57,862 nucleotides of DNA from Hathewaya limosa (GCF_030815255.1 NZ_JAUSWN010000020.1:1-57862); one strand, 5' to 3'. Shown: positions 35,451 through 46,900, numbered from the stretch's first letter. Notes: a model not told the origin generated them from the sequence alone. Translations and numbers: made by a program.

Positions 35451-35478
35451 ATTATACAACATAAAAGTTATTTGTCAA
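35451..35478 (-). promoter_or_regulatory. proS T-box promoter
   Basis: TTGACA (35473-35478), 16-bp spacer, TATAAT (35451-35456) on the minus strand. Confidence 0.85.
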
Positions 35479-35508
35479 CTAACTTTAGTATATACATACT
35501 TGTAAATT

Positions 35509-38500
35509 TTAACCTCTAATTTCAAAAGTAATTATTTTTATTTTTTCATTTCCTGATAGATCTTTAGCTCTAATCACTAAACTGTGTTTTCCAACAGTAT
35601 ATATTGTTTCTCCCTTGTATATCCTACTAACTCCATCTATATATGTTTCTATCTTAACGTCTTTTTTATTTGTTGTAATAATAGGTTTTATATTAACTCC
35701 ATTTTTATATATCTTTTTATTTTGCACACCATTTACTATTATTTCTGGAGCTACTTTATCAACTATGACATCATATATCTTTACATCTTCATTTCCACAT
35801 CTATCTATAACACTTAGTTTTATTTTGTCTCCATTTTCTACATTTATTTTTTTAACAAAACTTCTTCTAGTTTTCTCTATTCCAAACTCTCCATTTTGCT
35901 CTACATTTAAAACTTGATTATCATTTATATAAAATTCATAGCCCAATGTATTATCTGCTACATTTCCTTCTAAAGTTATTGTATGTTGATTTGTATAAAT
36001 TTTATTTTCTATCACTTTAGGTGTTTTTAAATATATAACTGGCTTTTCATTATCATAATATATATTTATAGCATAATTAGCCATTACCTTTCCCTTAGAA
36101 TTTTGCACATATATACATACCTTATTTAATCCTTGTCCCAATCTAATATTCTTTCTATATTCCATAATGTTTTCTTTTTTCATATTTTGATTATTAAGCA
36201 TAACTTTGTTGATTTCTTGATTTGTTACAACTTTGATTTTTAAGTTTTTATACTCCTCATTAAAAGTAGTATTCGGATATAATTTTTTATATTCTTTATT
36301 TGTTTCATCAAAATATTGAATTTCAAAATCAAGATCTTCAACTTTAGTATCAGATAATATCTTTATAATTTTTTTGTTAATTGTTCCTCTAAAATTTTCT
36401 ACTTCAACTTCAACATAATTTACTCCTTGTTTTAAATTTGTTTCAGTTTCAAAAATACCCTCTTTATTGATTTTCACCTCTTTTTTATTTACAGTTGCTT
36501 TAATTATTTTTTCTTCAGGGTTAATTTTTCCTTTTATATTAATTTTATTTTCTTTTGTATTAATCAATCCTAAAACATTTTCTTCTTTACTACCTTCCAT
36601 TGGTAATTTAGTTGTAACTATTAACTCTGGTTCTGTTATATATGCGGTAACATTAAATTTCATTTCTTTTAAGAGATTATTATTTTCATCATAAGCCTTT
36701 ATATTAACTATATTTTTTCCTTCCTTAACTGGCATTTTAACATTAAAATTATTCTTTACATTACTAATTTCTGCATCTATTCCATTTGCTGTGACCCTTC
36801 TAACTCTTGAAGAAATTTTACCTGTTAAATTGTATTTACCATCTATCATTCCTTTATTAGTAATTACAGAGCCTTCATGTAAACTTAAGCCTATATCATT
36901 AATATTTTTTATATTAGAATCAACTAATACATCTTTTTGTTTTACTTCTGAATTTAAAATATTATCATTAACTACTAATGAAATTGTTTTATTTCCATTT
37001 GATAATTTTATCTCCGTACTAAATATACTATTTCCCTCACTTTTTACTTTTAAATCTTTTACCATCTCTCCATCTATAAAAACAAATGGTTCTCCATTAG
37101 CAATACCATTTTTATCTTTTCTTAATCCTACGCCACCGTCATTTGCTTTCCATTTTAATACATATTTTTCATTTGAATATGATCTGTTACTTGATAAAAT
37201 CTCTACTTTAGGTGCCTGTGTATCTACCTTTAAAGGCATTTCAAAGCTTTGAGGTTTAGATGTTTTACTTACAGCATTGCTAGTAATTTTCATATAATAT
37301 TGACCATCTTTTACTTTTACACTTTTTCCTGATTTTCTGTCATACATTTTTCCATCCCATTTTAAAGAACTTAATAATTTACGTCCTTTTTGAAAATTTA
37401 AATCTTTATTTTTCTTTAAAAATTGTTTTAATCCACTTGTTTTTATAACTTTTTTATCTTTATTTAAAATGTCAACTTTAATCTCATTTAAATTTCTAAG
37501 TAGACATAATCTTGGAAACGCATAATCATATACACCATCACCATCTGGTGAAAATGCTATATCATCTGGATTTATAACTTGCATACCATTTATACTTTTA
37601 ACTCTATCTATTCCTAAATCCACAATTGGTTCCTTAGAATTTGGAATATTACTAGCTATAACAGAGCCAACTGCCTTTGGATTTTTCCAAAGAGGTTGAT
37701 CTATATTTTGTAATTCTCCCCATTGTCCATAAAAACTTATAAAAGGCACACTTAAAGATGGTAAATTTTTATTCTCTGATTTAAATTTTATAAATCCTTC
37801 CACAAATTTATTTTTATCAAAGTTATTAGGAACATTTAATTTAACTTTTATTGATTTTTTACTATTTGCTTTTATAGTGACTTTATCTTGTGAAAAATTT
37901 ACTTTAGCACCACTTATAACTTTTTCCTCGGCTTTATCTTTCTCTTCTGTGTAAACTTCAACATTTTCTAAAGAATAAGTTTTATCTTCATTGCTGTAAT
38001 TTTTTAATATCAACTTGAATTCTTTATTATTTTCTATTTGATTTAATGTTATAGCTGATTTTCCATCTTCACCTGTTATTAAGACATCATTATTAATAAA
38101 ATCATCTATTTGAATTAATCCACCACCTTGAATTCTTGGTGAATAAGGTAATTTTCCTTGATTTAATATTTTAGCTGTATTTATCATATTATTTTTCATA
38201 AATCTTGAAATTTCTACACCTTTTAGATTTAATTTTTTATCTTTTATTGCTTGTTTTATTAATGCTACTGAACCTGCAACATAAGGTGTAGCCATAGATG
38301 TTCCACTCTTTACATCATATCTATTATTATTAATAGTAGAATATATTTTTCCTCCTGGCGCACTTATTTCTGGTTTAAATTGTAAATCCGGAGTAGGTCC
38401 CCATGATGTAAAATTAGACATTTGCCCTTTTTCTGGATTATTAACTGTTATGGTATCTCTTTTGAAACTAATAACTAAATTATTTTTTATATTTCTAAGA

Positions 38501-40038
38501 ATTTTTTCCCCTGAATCCTTATTAATAAAAATACAAGGTATCTTTATTGATTCATCCTCCATCATATGCATTTCTTCATTTTTATCTATATTATTGTATA
38601 CAATTACTCCTACTGCCCCCAAACTTTGAGCATTCTTCTTTTTAGTTATAAAATCTATTTCTCCTCTTTTAATAAGTGCTATTTTTCCCTTTAGGTCTTT
38701 CCCTTTAAAATCATCAATTTTTTTGTCCTTTTCATCATCTCCAACTTTTCTTCCATAACCACAATCCACCAAACTAAATTGTTCTTTATTCTCAAATACA
38801 TTGTTAGGACTTATTTCTGATATAGTAAAAGGAATACTTAATTCCTCCTTATCATATTTACAATTTAAAACTGGTTTTATTTCTTTATTATTCTCATAAG
38901 ATGCGACTTGAATAGCATCCTTCCCTAACCCCGGTGTACTTATAAGCCCTGTATCTACGTAACCTTTAATTTTATTACCTTTAGGATTTTTAAATGCAAA
39001 AGAAGAATTCCCCCCTGCAACAACTACAACTACCCCTTTTTCAGTAGCTCTTTTTATAGCTTTCAATTCTGGCTCTTCTTCATTAACAAATCCAGCATCT
39101 CCACCCAAACTCATATTAATTATATCTGCCCCATGTTCTACTGAGCTATCTATAGCTGCAACAATATCATCACTTAATGCACCTCTAGCATATTTACTTG
39201 GATTATTTGAAAAAACTTTCATAGCTAATAATTGTGCCTCTGGTGCTACCCCCTTTACTGCCTTATCATTTTTTACTTCTTTATCATCACCATTGGCTGC
39301 TGTAATTCCCGCCACATGCATACCATGCATGCTAGATGTCCTATCTATTACATCTGTATTTTTATCTGCAAAATTATATCCATAAGGAACTTTTTCTGTA
39401 AAATATTTTCCTTTATCGCCTAACTTAATATCTTTCTTAGTTAATTTAACTGCACTGTCATCTTTTATTTTCATATCTTTATGATTATAATCAATTCCAG
39501 TATCTACAATAGAAATTACCATACCTTTACCTTTATATTTATGTTTTTCCCATACTTTAGCTGCTTGTCCTAAATCAATAGCATTATTCATCAAAGGTTT
39601 ATATCTTCTAGCTTTAGTTACCTTTCTTACTCCTGATATTTTTTTTATTTTCTCTACATCATTTTTGTCCACCTCTACACTAAAACCTTTTATTACATTT
39701 TTAAATTCATGTTTAACTGTTCCACCGATCTCTCTTTTTAATTTTTTTTCAACTGATTTACTATTATTAATTATTCCATCATATGTTTCTACCGTCACTG
39801 TTACCTTTTTATCTTTTTCATCATATTCTTGTTGTGAATTATTTTCAATTTTCTGATTATGCTTACTATTATTAATCTCTTCTTCTATTAACTTTTGTTG
39901 TGCTTCCTTTATTAATTGATTAGCATCTACTTTTGTTTTTGCTGATTCTGCATATACCGCTGATATGGAGCTTAAATTTGAAGTAAAAAACACCGTAACT
40001 ACAATACACGAAATTAAAGTTTTAAGCTTTTTATTCAT
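35509..40038 (-). CDS. Large secreted subtilisin-like serine protease (S8, lactocepin/C5a peptidase-like)
   Basis: 1509-residue extracellular protease. Signal peptide 1-30 (cleavage near VYA-ES), an I9-type inhibitory propeptide (about 78-145), then the catalytic domain: Asp179 (VDTG), His238 (HGMHVAG; the usual Thr is Met), a PA insert (about 440-520, IKRGEIDFITKKKNAQSLGA) and Ser581 (GTSMATP). After this comes an Fn3-like domain, then several bacterial Ig-like and glucodextranase-B-like repeats to the end. There is no LPXTG, S-layer or choline-binding anchor, so it is probably released or held by the C-terminal repeats. The terminal repeats contain alternating ...INVENGD.../...VDKVAPEI... 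type boundaries. Single gene; relatives degrade host proteins or milk casein. Confidence 0.92.
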   Translation of the reverse strand: MNKKLKTLISCIVVTVFFTSNLSSISAVYAESAKTKVDANQLIKEAQQKLIEEEINNSKHNQKIENNSQQEYDEKDKKVTVTVETYDGIINNSKSVEKKLKREIGGTVKHEFKNVIKGFSVEVDKNDVEKIKKISGVRKVTKARRYKPLMNNAIDLGQAAKVWEKHKYKGKGMVISIVDTGIDYNHKDMKIKDDSAVKLTKKDIKLGDKGKYFTEKVPYGYNFADKNTDVIDRTSSMHGMHVAGITAANGDDKEVKNDKAVKGVAPEAQLLAMKVFSNNPSKYARGALSDDIVAAIDSSVEHGADIINMSLGGDAGFVNEEEPELKAIKRATEKGVVVVVAGGNSSFAFKNPKGNKIKGYVDTGLISTPGLGKDAIQVASYENNKEIKPVLNCKYDKEELSIPFTISEISPNNVFENKEQFSLVDCGYGRKVGDDEKDKKIDDFKGKDLKGKIALIKRGEIDFITKKKNAQSLGAVGVIVYNNIDKNEEMHMMEDESIKIPCIFINKDSGEKILRNIKNNLVISFKRDTITVNNPEKGQMSNFTSWGPTPDLQFKPEISAPGGKIYSTINNNRYDVKSGTSMATPYVAGSVALIKQAIKDKKLNLKGVEISRFMKNNMINTAKILNQGKLPYSPRIQGGGLIQIDDFINNDVLITGEDGKSAITLNQIENNKEFKLILKNYSNEDKTYSLENVEVYTEEKDKAEEKVISGAKVNFSQDKVTIKANSKKSIKVKLNVPNNFDKNKFVEGFIKFKSENKNLPSLSVPFISFYGQWGELQNIDQPLWKNPKAVGSVIASNIPNSKEPIVDLGIDRVKSINGMQVINPDDIAFSPDGDGVYDYAFPRLCLLRNLNEIKVDILNKDKKVIKTSGLKQFLKKNKDLNFQKGRKLLSSLKWDGKMYDRKSGKSVKVKDGQYYMKITSNAVSKTSKPQSFEMPLKVDTQAPKVEILSSNRSYSNEKYVLKWKANDGGVGLRKDKNGIANGEPFVFIDGEMVKDLKVKSEGNSIFSTEIKLSNGNKTISLVVNDNILNSEVKQKDVLVDSNIKNINDIGLSLHEGSVITNKGMIDGKYNLTGKISSRVRRVTANGIDAEISNVKNNFNVKMPVKEGKNIVNIKAYDENNNLLKEMKFNVTAYITEPELIVTTKLPMEGSKEENVLGLINTKENKINIKGKINPEEKIIKATVNKKEVKINKEGIFETETNLKQGVNYVEVEVENFRGTINKKIIKILSDTKVEDLDFEIQYFDETNKEYKKLYPNTTFNEEYKNLKIKVVTNQEINKVMLNNQNMKKENIMEYRKNIRLGQGLNKVCIYVQNSKGKVMANYAINIYYDNEKPVIYLKTPKVIENKIYTNQHTITLEGNVADNTLGYEFYINDNQVLNVEQNGEFGIEKTRRSFVKKINVENGDKIKLSVIDRCGNEDVKIYDVIVDKVAPEIIVNGVQNKKIYKNGVNIKPIITTNKKDVKIETYIDGVSRIYKGETIYTVGKHSLVIRAKDLSGNEKIKIITFEIRG

Positions 40039-40147
40039 ATACCACTTTCTCCTTTATATTAATATTCTATTAATATTTTATTTATATGCCCTTGAACTAC
40101 ATAGATATGTTATTTTTTAAACAATATCTTTTTCAATAAAAAAACAA

Positions 40148-40172
40148 AAACAGCCGTAAATTTTACGACCGT
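40148..40172 (-). terminator. NSS transporter terminator
   Basis: 12-bp stem (40161-40172 with 40148-40159, two G-U pairs) followed on the minus strand by TTTTTGTTTTTTT. Starts about 15 bp after the stop. Confidence 0.85.
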
Positions 40173-40187
40173 TCTTATTTTAAATTA

Positions 40188-41528
40188 TTATCCTATTACT
40201 CCTATTGAATATAAAAATATTACTACAATACAAATAGGGGCTGCAAATTTTATTATAAATGCATATAAACTTTTTAATGGTAACTTATATGTTCCATCAG
40301 ATGTAATTTCTTTTTCAGCTTCATCTATTCCCCATATCCAACCAATAAATATACAAATAAGTAATCCACCTAAAGGTAAGAAAACATTAGATGCAATAAA
40401 ATCAAATAAATCAAAAAATACTTTCCCAAAAATCTTAACATTACTCCAAACTCCAAAGGATAAAACACTTGGTATAGATAAGAAAAATATTAATAAGACA
40501 ACTATAAATGTAACCTTTTTTCGATTCATCTTTAATTGTTCAGTTAAGGCTGCAACAACAACCTCTAATAATGCAATTGTAGATGTAATAGCTGCTACAG
40601 CTATTAAAATAAAAAATAAAATTTCAAACAAGTTTCCTAAAGGCATAGATTTAAAAACTGCGGGTATTGTGATAAAAATTAACTTTGGACCTGCTGCTGG
40701 CTCTAATCCATATGCAAATACCGCTGGGAAAATAACCATTCCTGCCATTAATGCTACCAATGTATCCGCTACAGTTATAGATGCAGTTAATCCTACTAAA
40801 TTTTCTTTTTTATCTATGTAACTTCCAAAAGTAATCAATATTCCCATTGCTATACTTAATGTATAAAACGAATGTCCTAAAGCTTCTAATATGCTTTTAC
40901 CCGTAAGCTTTGAAAAATCTGGCTTAAATAGAAATTCAACACCTTTATATGCACCATCTAAGGTTAACGATCTAATCATTAATACAATTAAAAGTCCAAA
41001 CAATATTGGCATTAAAATTTTACTATATTTTTCAATTCCATTTTTAACTCCCGAAACTACCACTAATCCTGTTATTAAAAGTACAACAAATGTCCAAATT
41101 AAAGGTTCATAACTTGATGTAATAGAGGTAAAATAGCTTTCTAAGTTTTCTACAGGTACTTTTATAAGTATTCCTGTTAAAGATCTACCTATATAAGCCA
41201 AAACCCATCCTGCTATCATTGAATAAAAAGATAATATTATAAATGCAGTAAATGTAGATAGTCCTCCTACTAAATGCCAAAATTTCTTAGGCATGATATT
41301 CTTAAAACACTGAACTGCATTAGCTTGTCCTTTTCTACCTAAAGCAAATTCACCTACTACAATTGGCATACCAATTAAAAAAACAAAAAACAAATACACA
41401 ATTAAAAATGCTGCTCCCCCATTTACTCCCGTTATATAAGGGAACTTCCATATATTTCCCAAACCTACTGCTGACCCAGCGGTAGCTGCTAATATTCCTA
41501 ACTTAGTTCCAAATCCTTCTCTTCTCAT
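40188..41528 (-). CDS. Sodium-dependent amino-acid transporter (NSS/LeuT family)
   Basis: Membrane symporter of 446 residues with 11-12 transmembrane segments. The first carries GSAVGLGNIWKFPYITGVNGG, the unwound helix that binds Na+ and the substrate amino group in LeuT-fold transporters. A second signature is ALGHSFYTLSIAMGI (TM6/7 region). Bacterial members import amino acids such as Leu, Trp, Tyr or branched-chain ones. The upstream T-box indicates that tRNA charging controls it, best read as isoleucine. The ribosome-binding site is weak (AAAGATAAAATATG). Single-gene unit. Confidence 0.93.
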   Translation of the reverse strand: MRREGFGTKLGILAATAGSAVGLGNIWKFPYITGVNGGAAFLIVYLFFVFLIGMPIVVGEFALGRKGQANAVQCFKNIMPKKFWHLVGGLSTFTAFIILSFYSMIAGWVLAYIGRSLTGILIKVPVENLESYFTSITSSYEPLIWTFVVLLITGLVVVSGVKNGIEKYSKILMPILFGLLIVLMIRSLTLDGAYKGVEFLFKPDFSKLTGKSILEALGHSFYTLSIAMGILITFGSYIDKKENLVGLTASITVADTLVALMAGMVIFPAVFAYGLEPAAGPKLIFITIPAVFKSMPLGNLFEILFFILIAVAAITSTIALLEVVVAALTEQLKMNRKKVTFIVVLLIFFLSIPSVLSFGVWSNVKIFGKVFFDLFDFIASNVFLPLGGLLICIFIGWIWGIDEAEKEITSDGTYKLPLKSLYAFIIKFAAPICIVVIFLYSIGVIG

Positions 41529-41696
41529 ATTTTATCTTTAGTGAGATATTATACTTTTTAATAAATTCCCACTAAAATTCGCCTCCCTTCAATATCTGAT
41601 ATACAACTAATTATTTTCTTATCATGATATTTTTATAATAAATAGGCCTATATAAAAATAATTTTTTAGCTAGCTAGACTAAAAATTTTTATAAAA

Positions 41697-42028
41697 TAAA
41701 AAAACTTCCGTTCCTATAGATATATTTAGGATATCTATAGAGACGAAAGTTGTATTCGCGGTACCACTCTATTTGCAATAATTAATATTGCCTCTTTCAT
41801 ATCAGATCGAAATTATAGTTTAAACTTTAATTTGAATCCTAGCCATATATCGGTAGCACCCGTCTACACCTACTAAAAAACTAACAGTTTTTGTTTGGCT
41901 TGAAGCTCTGGAGTGATTATTATATATCATTTAACACTAACTCACACCAACCGTTAGCTCTCTGTAGTTAAATTCCTGATATTTTTCTCTCCGTCATAGC
42001 TATAAATAATTTATATTTTATTAATTTA
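41697..42028 (-). promoter_or_regulatory. T-box riboswitch of the NSS transporter, probable Ile specifier
   Basis: Minus strand: T-box GAGTGGTACCGCG, followed by a long terminator (41703-41750, ACTTTCGTCTCTATAG...CTATAGGAACGGAAGT) with T-run. The stem I region has AGAGAGCTAACGGTTGGTGTGAG. Placing the specifier segment beside the two aminoacyl-synthetase T-boxes in this window (GAA-UAC-AUCUCUGAG and GAA-CCA-GCCUUGGAG) gives AUA-AUC-ACUCCAGAG, so the codon is AUC (41915-41917), Ile. A one-base shift would give UCA (Ser), but that leaves one base fewer before GAG and no purine after the codon. Confidence 0.9.
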
Positions 42029-42034
42029 ATGAAT

Positions 42035-42063
42035 ATTATAATGTGATAAATATTTAATGTCAA
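42035..42063 (-). promoter_or_regulatory. NSS T-box promoter
   Basis: Perfect consensus: TTGACA (42058-42063), 17-bp spacer, TATAAT (42035-42040) on the minus strand. Confidence 0.9.
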
Positions 42064-42130
42064 TATTTTTTTGTTTTTTAATTTTTTTATATAAAATACT
42101 ATTTAATTTTTTTTAATTATTATATAATAC

Positions 42131-43006
42131 TTATCCATTAACTATTTTTCCACCATTAACATGAATTACTTGGCCTGTTATATATGATGCATTATTACTT
42201 GCTAGAAATACATAGGCACCTGCAAGTTCTACTGGTTGCCCTGCCCTTCCCATAGGTGTATTTTGTCCAAAAGTTTCAACCTTATTTTCATCAAACGTAT
42301 CTACAATAAGCGGTGTCCATATAGGTCCTGGTGCTACTGCATTTACTCTTATCTTTTGTTTAGCTAATGAAGTTGATAATGATCTTGTAAAACTAACTAC
42401 TGCTCCTTTACTCGAAGAATAATCTATAAGAGTTTCATGTCCCTCATATGCTGTAATTGATGCTGTATTTATAATACTTGATCCTTCCCTTAAATGTGGA
42501 AGAACTGCTTTAGTCATATAAAACATAGAAAAAATATTTGTTTTAAAAGTTTTTTCTAACTGCTCATTTGATATATCTAAAATACCTTGTTGTTCACACT
42601 GATATCCAGTATTATTTATTAAAATATCAATTTTCTTAAATGCTTCTATAACCTTTTTTACAGCTGTATAACAAAATTGTTCACAACTTATATCTCCCTC
42701 GATTAATAGACACTTTTTACCTCTATCCTCTATTATATTTTTAGTCTCTTCTGCATCTTCTATCTCATTTAAATATATAATTACAACATCAGCACCCTCA
42801 TTGGCATATGCTATTGCCACGGTTCTTCCTATTCCACTATCTCCACCTGTTATAATTGCTACCTTTCCATCCAAACTCTTACCTACTCCGTTAAAGGCTT
42901 CATGTTCAAAAATTGGTCTTGGATTCATTTTATATTCTTTTCCTGGTTTTTGATTTTGATGTTGTTTTGGAAAGGTCGTAGGAAAATTTATATTAGTATT
43001 ACTCAT
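42131..43006 (-). CDS. Short-chain dehydrogenase/reductase (general stress YdaD/YhdF-like)
   Basis: Classical SDR of 291 residues. Cofactor motif TGGDSGIG (53-60), NNTG (about 131-134), Ser183 and the YSSSK catalytic Tyr196/Lys200, then PGPIWTPL. The N-terminal extension FPKQHQNQKPGKEYKMNP is typical of the YdaD/YhdF/Gsp39 group, stress-related oxidoreductases of unknown substrate. TAAGGAG precedes the ATG. Single gene. Confidence 0.9.
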   Translation of the reverse strand: MSNTNINFPTTFPKQHQNQKPGKEYKMNPRPIFEHEAFNGVGKSLDGKVAIITGGDSGIGRTVAIAYANEGADVVIIYLNEIEDAEETKNIIEDRGKKCLLIEGDISCEQFCYTAVKKVIEAFKKIDILINNTGYQCEQQGILDISNEQLEKTFKTNIFSMFYMTKAVLPHLREGSSIINTASITAYEGHETLIDYSSSKGAVVSFTRSLSTSLAKQKIRVNAVAPGPIWTPLIVDTFDENKVETFGQNTPMGRAGQPVELAGAYVFLASNNASYITGQVIHVNGGKIVNG

Positions 43007-43209
43007 TTTATCTCTCCTTATAAATAAAAATTACTTATAAGATTAGTGTGTTATAATAAAAAAAATATATTCCTTTAAAACTATATAAACTATTAATTTA
43101 AAATCATCTATATTGAAAATTTATAATAAAAAATACTTACATAATACCTTTAATAATAAGTATTGTATAAGTATCAATTAAATTATTTTATTTAAGATTT
43201 TAAGAAAAA

Positions 43210-43740
43210 TCATTCCTTATCCTCTTTTCTTTTTTCATAAATCATTACTAATGTTAGTCCTATAATAATAGCTCCTAAAATACTAAAGATAACTTTAAAC
43301 TTATTATCCTTATTTTTTTCTAATTGTTGTTTCTTTTCATAATCATTATCTTTAACTTTATTAATCCCATTCTGATTTTTTGCATTATTTTTTTTTAATA
43401 TATGATCTTCTTCTAATTTTTCTATTTCTATAGAATTTTGAATTTCATCTAAAATTATATTAATTTCATCATGTGTTTTAAAATTATTTTTTTTATTATC
43501 ATTTTTAAAAACGTTAGTATTAACATTTTTAATTCCCTTATTAAAGTTTGAAATATTACTTTTACACTGGCTAATATTAAATATATTATTAAACTTATCT
43601 TTACTTGCATATTCTTTATTAATTACTTTAGCATCCTTTGCCTGAACTTTAACTACTACTGTAGGAATATTAAAGATTAATATACTTAAAAACACACTTA
43701 TAATTACATTAGAAATTATTTCATTTAAGCTTTTACTCAA
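43210..43740 (-). CDS. Hypothetical bitopic membrane protein
   Basis: 176 residues: N-terminal hydrophobic segment (about 10-30, probably a signal peptide ending VQA-KD), then an Asn/Lys/Asp-rich extracellular stretch without recognisable fold, a second membrane segment (about 147-166) and a positively charged tail KRKEDKE. The tail layout looks like a cell-wall sorting signal but there is no LPXTG. It starts with TTG, eight bases after AAGGGTG. No family recognised. Confidence 0.7.
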   Translation of the reverse strand: MSKSLNEIISNVIISVFLSILIFNIPTVVVKVQAKDAKVINKEYASKDKFNNIFNISQCKSNISNFNKGIKNVNTNVFKNDNKKNNFKTHDEINIILDEIQNSIEIEKLEEDHILKKNNAKNQNGINKVKDNDYEKKQQLEKNKDNKFKVIFSILGAIIIGLTLVMIYEKRKEDKE

Positions 43741-43929
43741 TTTTTTTCACCCTTATACCTCAGTTTGTAAATTTTTTTTTACAATTTCCTTTTTAAATTT
43801 ACCATTTATTTAAATTTTAAACAACCTAAATTTAAATAATCTGTATTCTATTTTTTAATATATATTACATTACCTATTGTTTCTTCATTATATCGCCTTA
43901 CTCTTGCTAATATTGATATAACTTATAAT

Positions 43930-43979
43930 AAAAATGTGTCTATACTACATTTTACAAAACGCAATATAAACACATTTTT
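43930..43979 (-). terminator. M16 protease terminator
   Basis: About 15-bp stem with one mismatch (43965-43979 with 43930-43944); the second arm ends in CATTTTT followed on the minus strand by ATTATAAG. Confidence 0.65.
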
Positions 43980-43993
43980 ATAAGTATTTAATT

Positions 43994-46900
43994 TTAAATG
44001 CCTTTTATTTTATTAAATATATCTTTTTGCTTTTGTATTTTACTTCTATTACCTATAACGGTTATATTATTTTGTTTTAAACCCTTATTAAATAATTCTT
44101 CATATCCTTTTACATCCTTTAACGTGGTGTTCTTAATTTCTTTTAATTCTTTTTCTAAATCATCACGTTTTATACCTGAAAAATACATGTTATCTGCAAT
44201 CTTAACTTTTTCTTCCGTAGTTTTTGTATGACAATACTCTGCAAGTGAGCTTATTTTATAACTTTCTAGTTCCTTATCATTTAAAGAAAGTTTTTTTAAA
44301 TATTCAGGTATACCCTTATATGCCTCTAGAGTCTCTTTTAAGTTAGGATCCCTATAAGAAACTATCCCCATAACCCCACTTTTATTTAAAAGAAAATTTA
44401 CTCCATAGGCTCCACCTTTAACCCTAACTTTAGGCCATAGATAGTCTAAATCTAAAATATTTTTTAGAACTTTCATAGATCCTTTATATTTTTCTCCTAA
44501 TGCTCTATAATTAAAACCTTGAACATTATACAATACATCTGTGTTTTGATTGAATGCTTCTTGATTTTTTTTATATACAAACTCGATTTCCTCTTTATTT
44601 AATTTTTCTTTTTCTAAATCTCTTGTAAAACTTAATAAATCCTTTTTTAAATATGCATATCCAGATTTATCTGAAGTTAAACTAATTGTTAAATTGTGTT
44701 TATTAAATATTTTATTACTAACCTTATCTAAGTTCTTAACTATATCTTCATATTTTTCATCAAAATGTTCATCTAAACTTTTAATAAACTCCATGTATCC
44801 AATTCCAATTAGCGAATCATTATACTTTTCTCCTTTTGAATAGTAAGAAAAATTTCTTGTTAATGCTAAGATATGTGGATATTCATACACCTTTTCTGCT
44901 GATTCTAACCTAATATTCTTAATTATTTTTTTTAGTAATTTTTTATCTTTATATTTACTCTTCGTTATTTCCTCTTTTATTAGATCTAGGGTTGCTTTTG
45001 TATTTTCTGATAATGTTAGAGCTTCTATTTTAAACTGTGGATTAATTATTCCTTCTTGTTTTGCTGAAGAAAAAGAATTTATTTCATATTTTATTCCTGT
45101 AGTTAAATTCATTTCCTTATTATATAATTCACCTATTCTACTTTTTTTAGTTGATACATTTCCTAAAATTGTAGCTAATAATTGCATATAAGGCACTTCT
45201 TCCTTTTTTATTGAAGAAGAGTTAAAATATAAATTTATATATGAAGTACCTTTTGTATCCCATTGATGATATAAAATAGGTATTCCATTTTCTTTTTTTC
45301 TATATAAAGATATTAACTCTAACCTAGGATTAATATCTTTTAATTTTAACCTAGGAATTTTATCTATATCTTTTTCGTTGCTTTGAGTATTAAGCCAAGT
45401 TCTAAGTTCCCTTGTATTTTCTCTTAATTTCTTATATTCATCTTCACTTAATGAATCTTTATATTGTTTTAATCTTCTATATTCATCTATTTTTTGTTGC
45501 TCCAACATACCTTTTTCTGGTCGTAAAATCATTATACTGCTATGAGTATTATTTAATAAAAACTTATTTATTATATGTTCAAAATAGGGTCTCTTTAAAG
45601 ATGTTAAAATTCTTGCAAATTCATAAGGTTTTATAAATGCACTCATAGGATCCTCATCATAAATCCATCTACTTAAAACAGCATTATTATAATCATCACC
45701 TGTAGTTTCCCTATAAGAACTATTCCATCTTGAATTTAAATCCATAAAATTTATTGTATTCAATATAATTTGTTTATCTAAGCCTTTATTACAAATTTCC
45801 TTCAATGTAGCGTTTACAACATTTTCGAACTCACTAGCTTTTTTATAGTCTGTATTTCCTACTATTATAGAATAAAATCCCTGTCTTTGATTAGGTATAT
45901 ATGCTCCTGATACATTATTAAATCCATGCTTTCTTAAATTTCTAAGTAAAGGTGAGTTAGGATTATTTAAAAGCATTTCATTTAAAAGTTGAAAGGCCAT
46001 ATCTAATTCCGCACTTTTAGTATTTATACTAAAATTATATGTTAAAAAACTTTTACCACTTTCATTTTCAGTTTTTAATATAGGATATTTATGAATATCG
46101 TATCTTTTTTGTTTAAAAGGTTTTTGTTCACTAATAGTTGAGTTAACTTTTTCTTTTTTATATTTATTTAAATAATGTTCATCTAAGGATTTTAATTTAT
46201 CTTTAATATTCATATCTCCATATAAAAATATATAACTATTTGATGGCTTATAATATTTTTTATGAAATTGCTTTAACTCTGCAAAAGTAAGGTCGGGTAT
46301 ATGCTTAGGATCTCCACCTGATATAAAAGCATATGTAGTATTAGGATATAAACTTTTGCAAATTGAATTATATAAATGACTAGCAGGTGATGACAATGAT
46401 CCTTTCATTTCGTTATATACTACACCATTATATTTTAAATCTTCATTGTTAATATCATAATACCATCCTTCTTCTTTAAAAATCCTTTGATCATTATAAA
46501 AACTAGGATTAAAAACCATATCTAAATATATATCCATAATATTAGAAAATTCTTTTTCATTAGTTGTACTAAATGGATATATTGTTGTATCCGGAGTTGT
46601 CATTCCATTTAAATTCTTACTTAGGGAAGTTTCTAGCACTTCTTTTAAAAGTTGTTTTACGGGATATTTTTTTGATCCTCCTACAAGTACACAATGTTCT
46701 AAAATATGTGCAGCTCCTTTATCATTATAGGATGGGGTTCTAAAAGATATAGAAAAATGTTTATTAGGATCTTTATTTTGTACCGAAAACAATCTTGCTC
46801 CACTTTTTTCATGAATAAAATTCCTACATATATCAGTTCCATTATGTATTTTTTTTTGATCTACTAATTTAAAACCATAATATCTTTTCCCTTGTGTAAA

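Noticed and set aside
36791..37252. 153-codon plus-strand open frame inside the subtilase gene
   Set aside because: Lies fully opposite a well-supported protease gene, has no start context and a composition typical of the complement of Lys/Asn-rich coding sequence.
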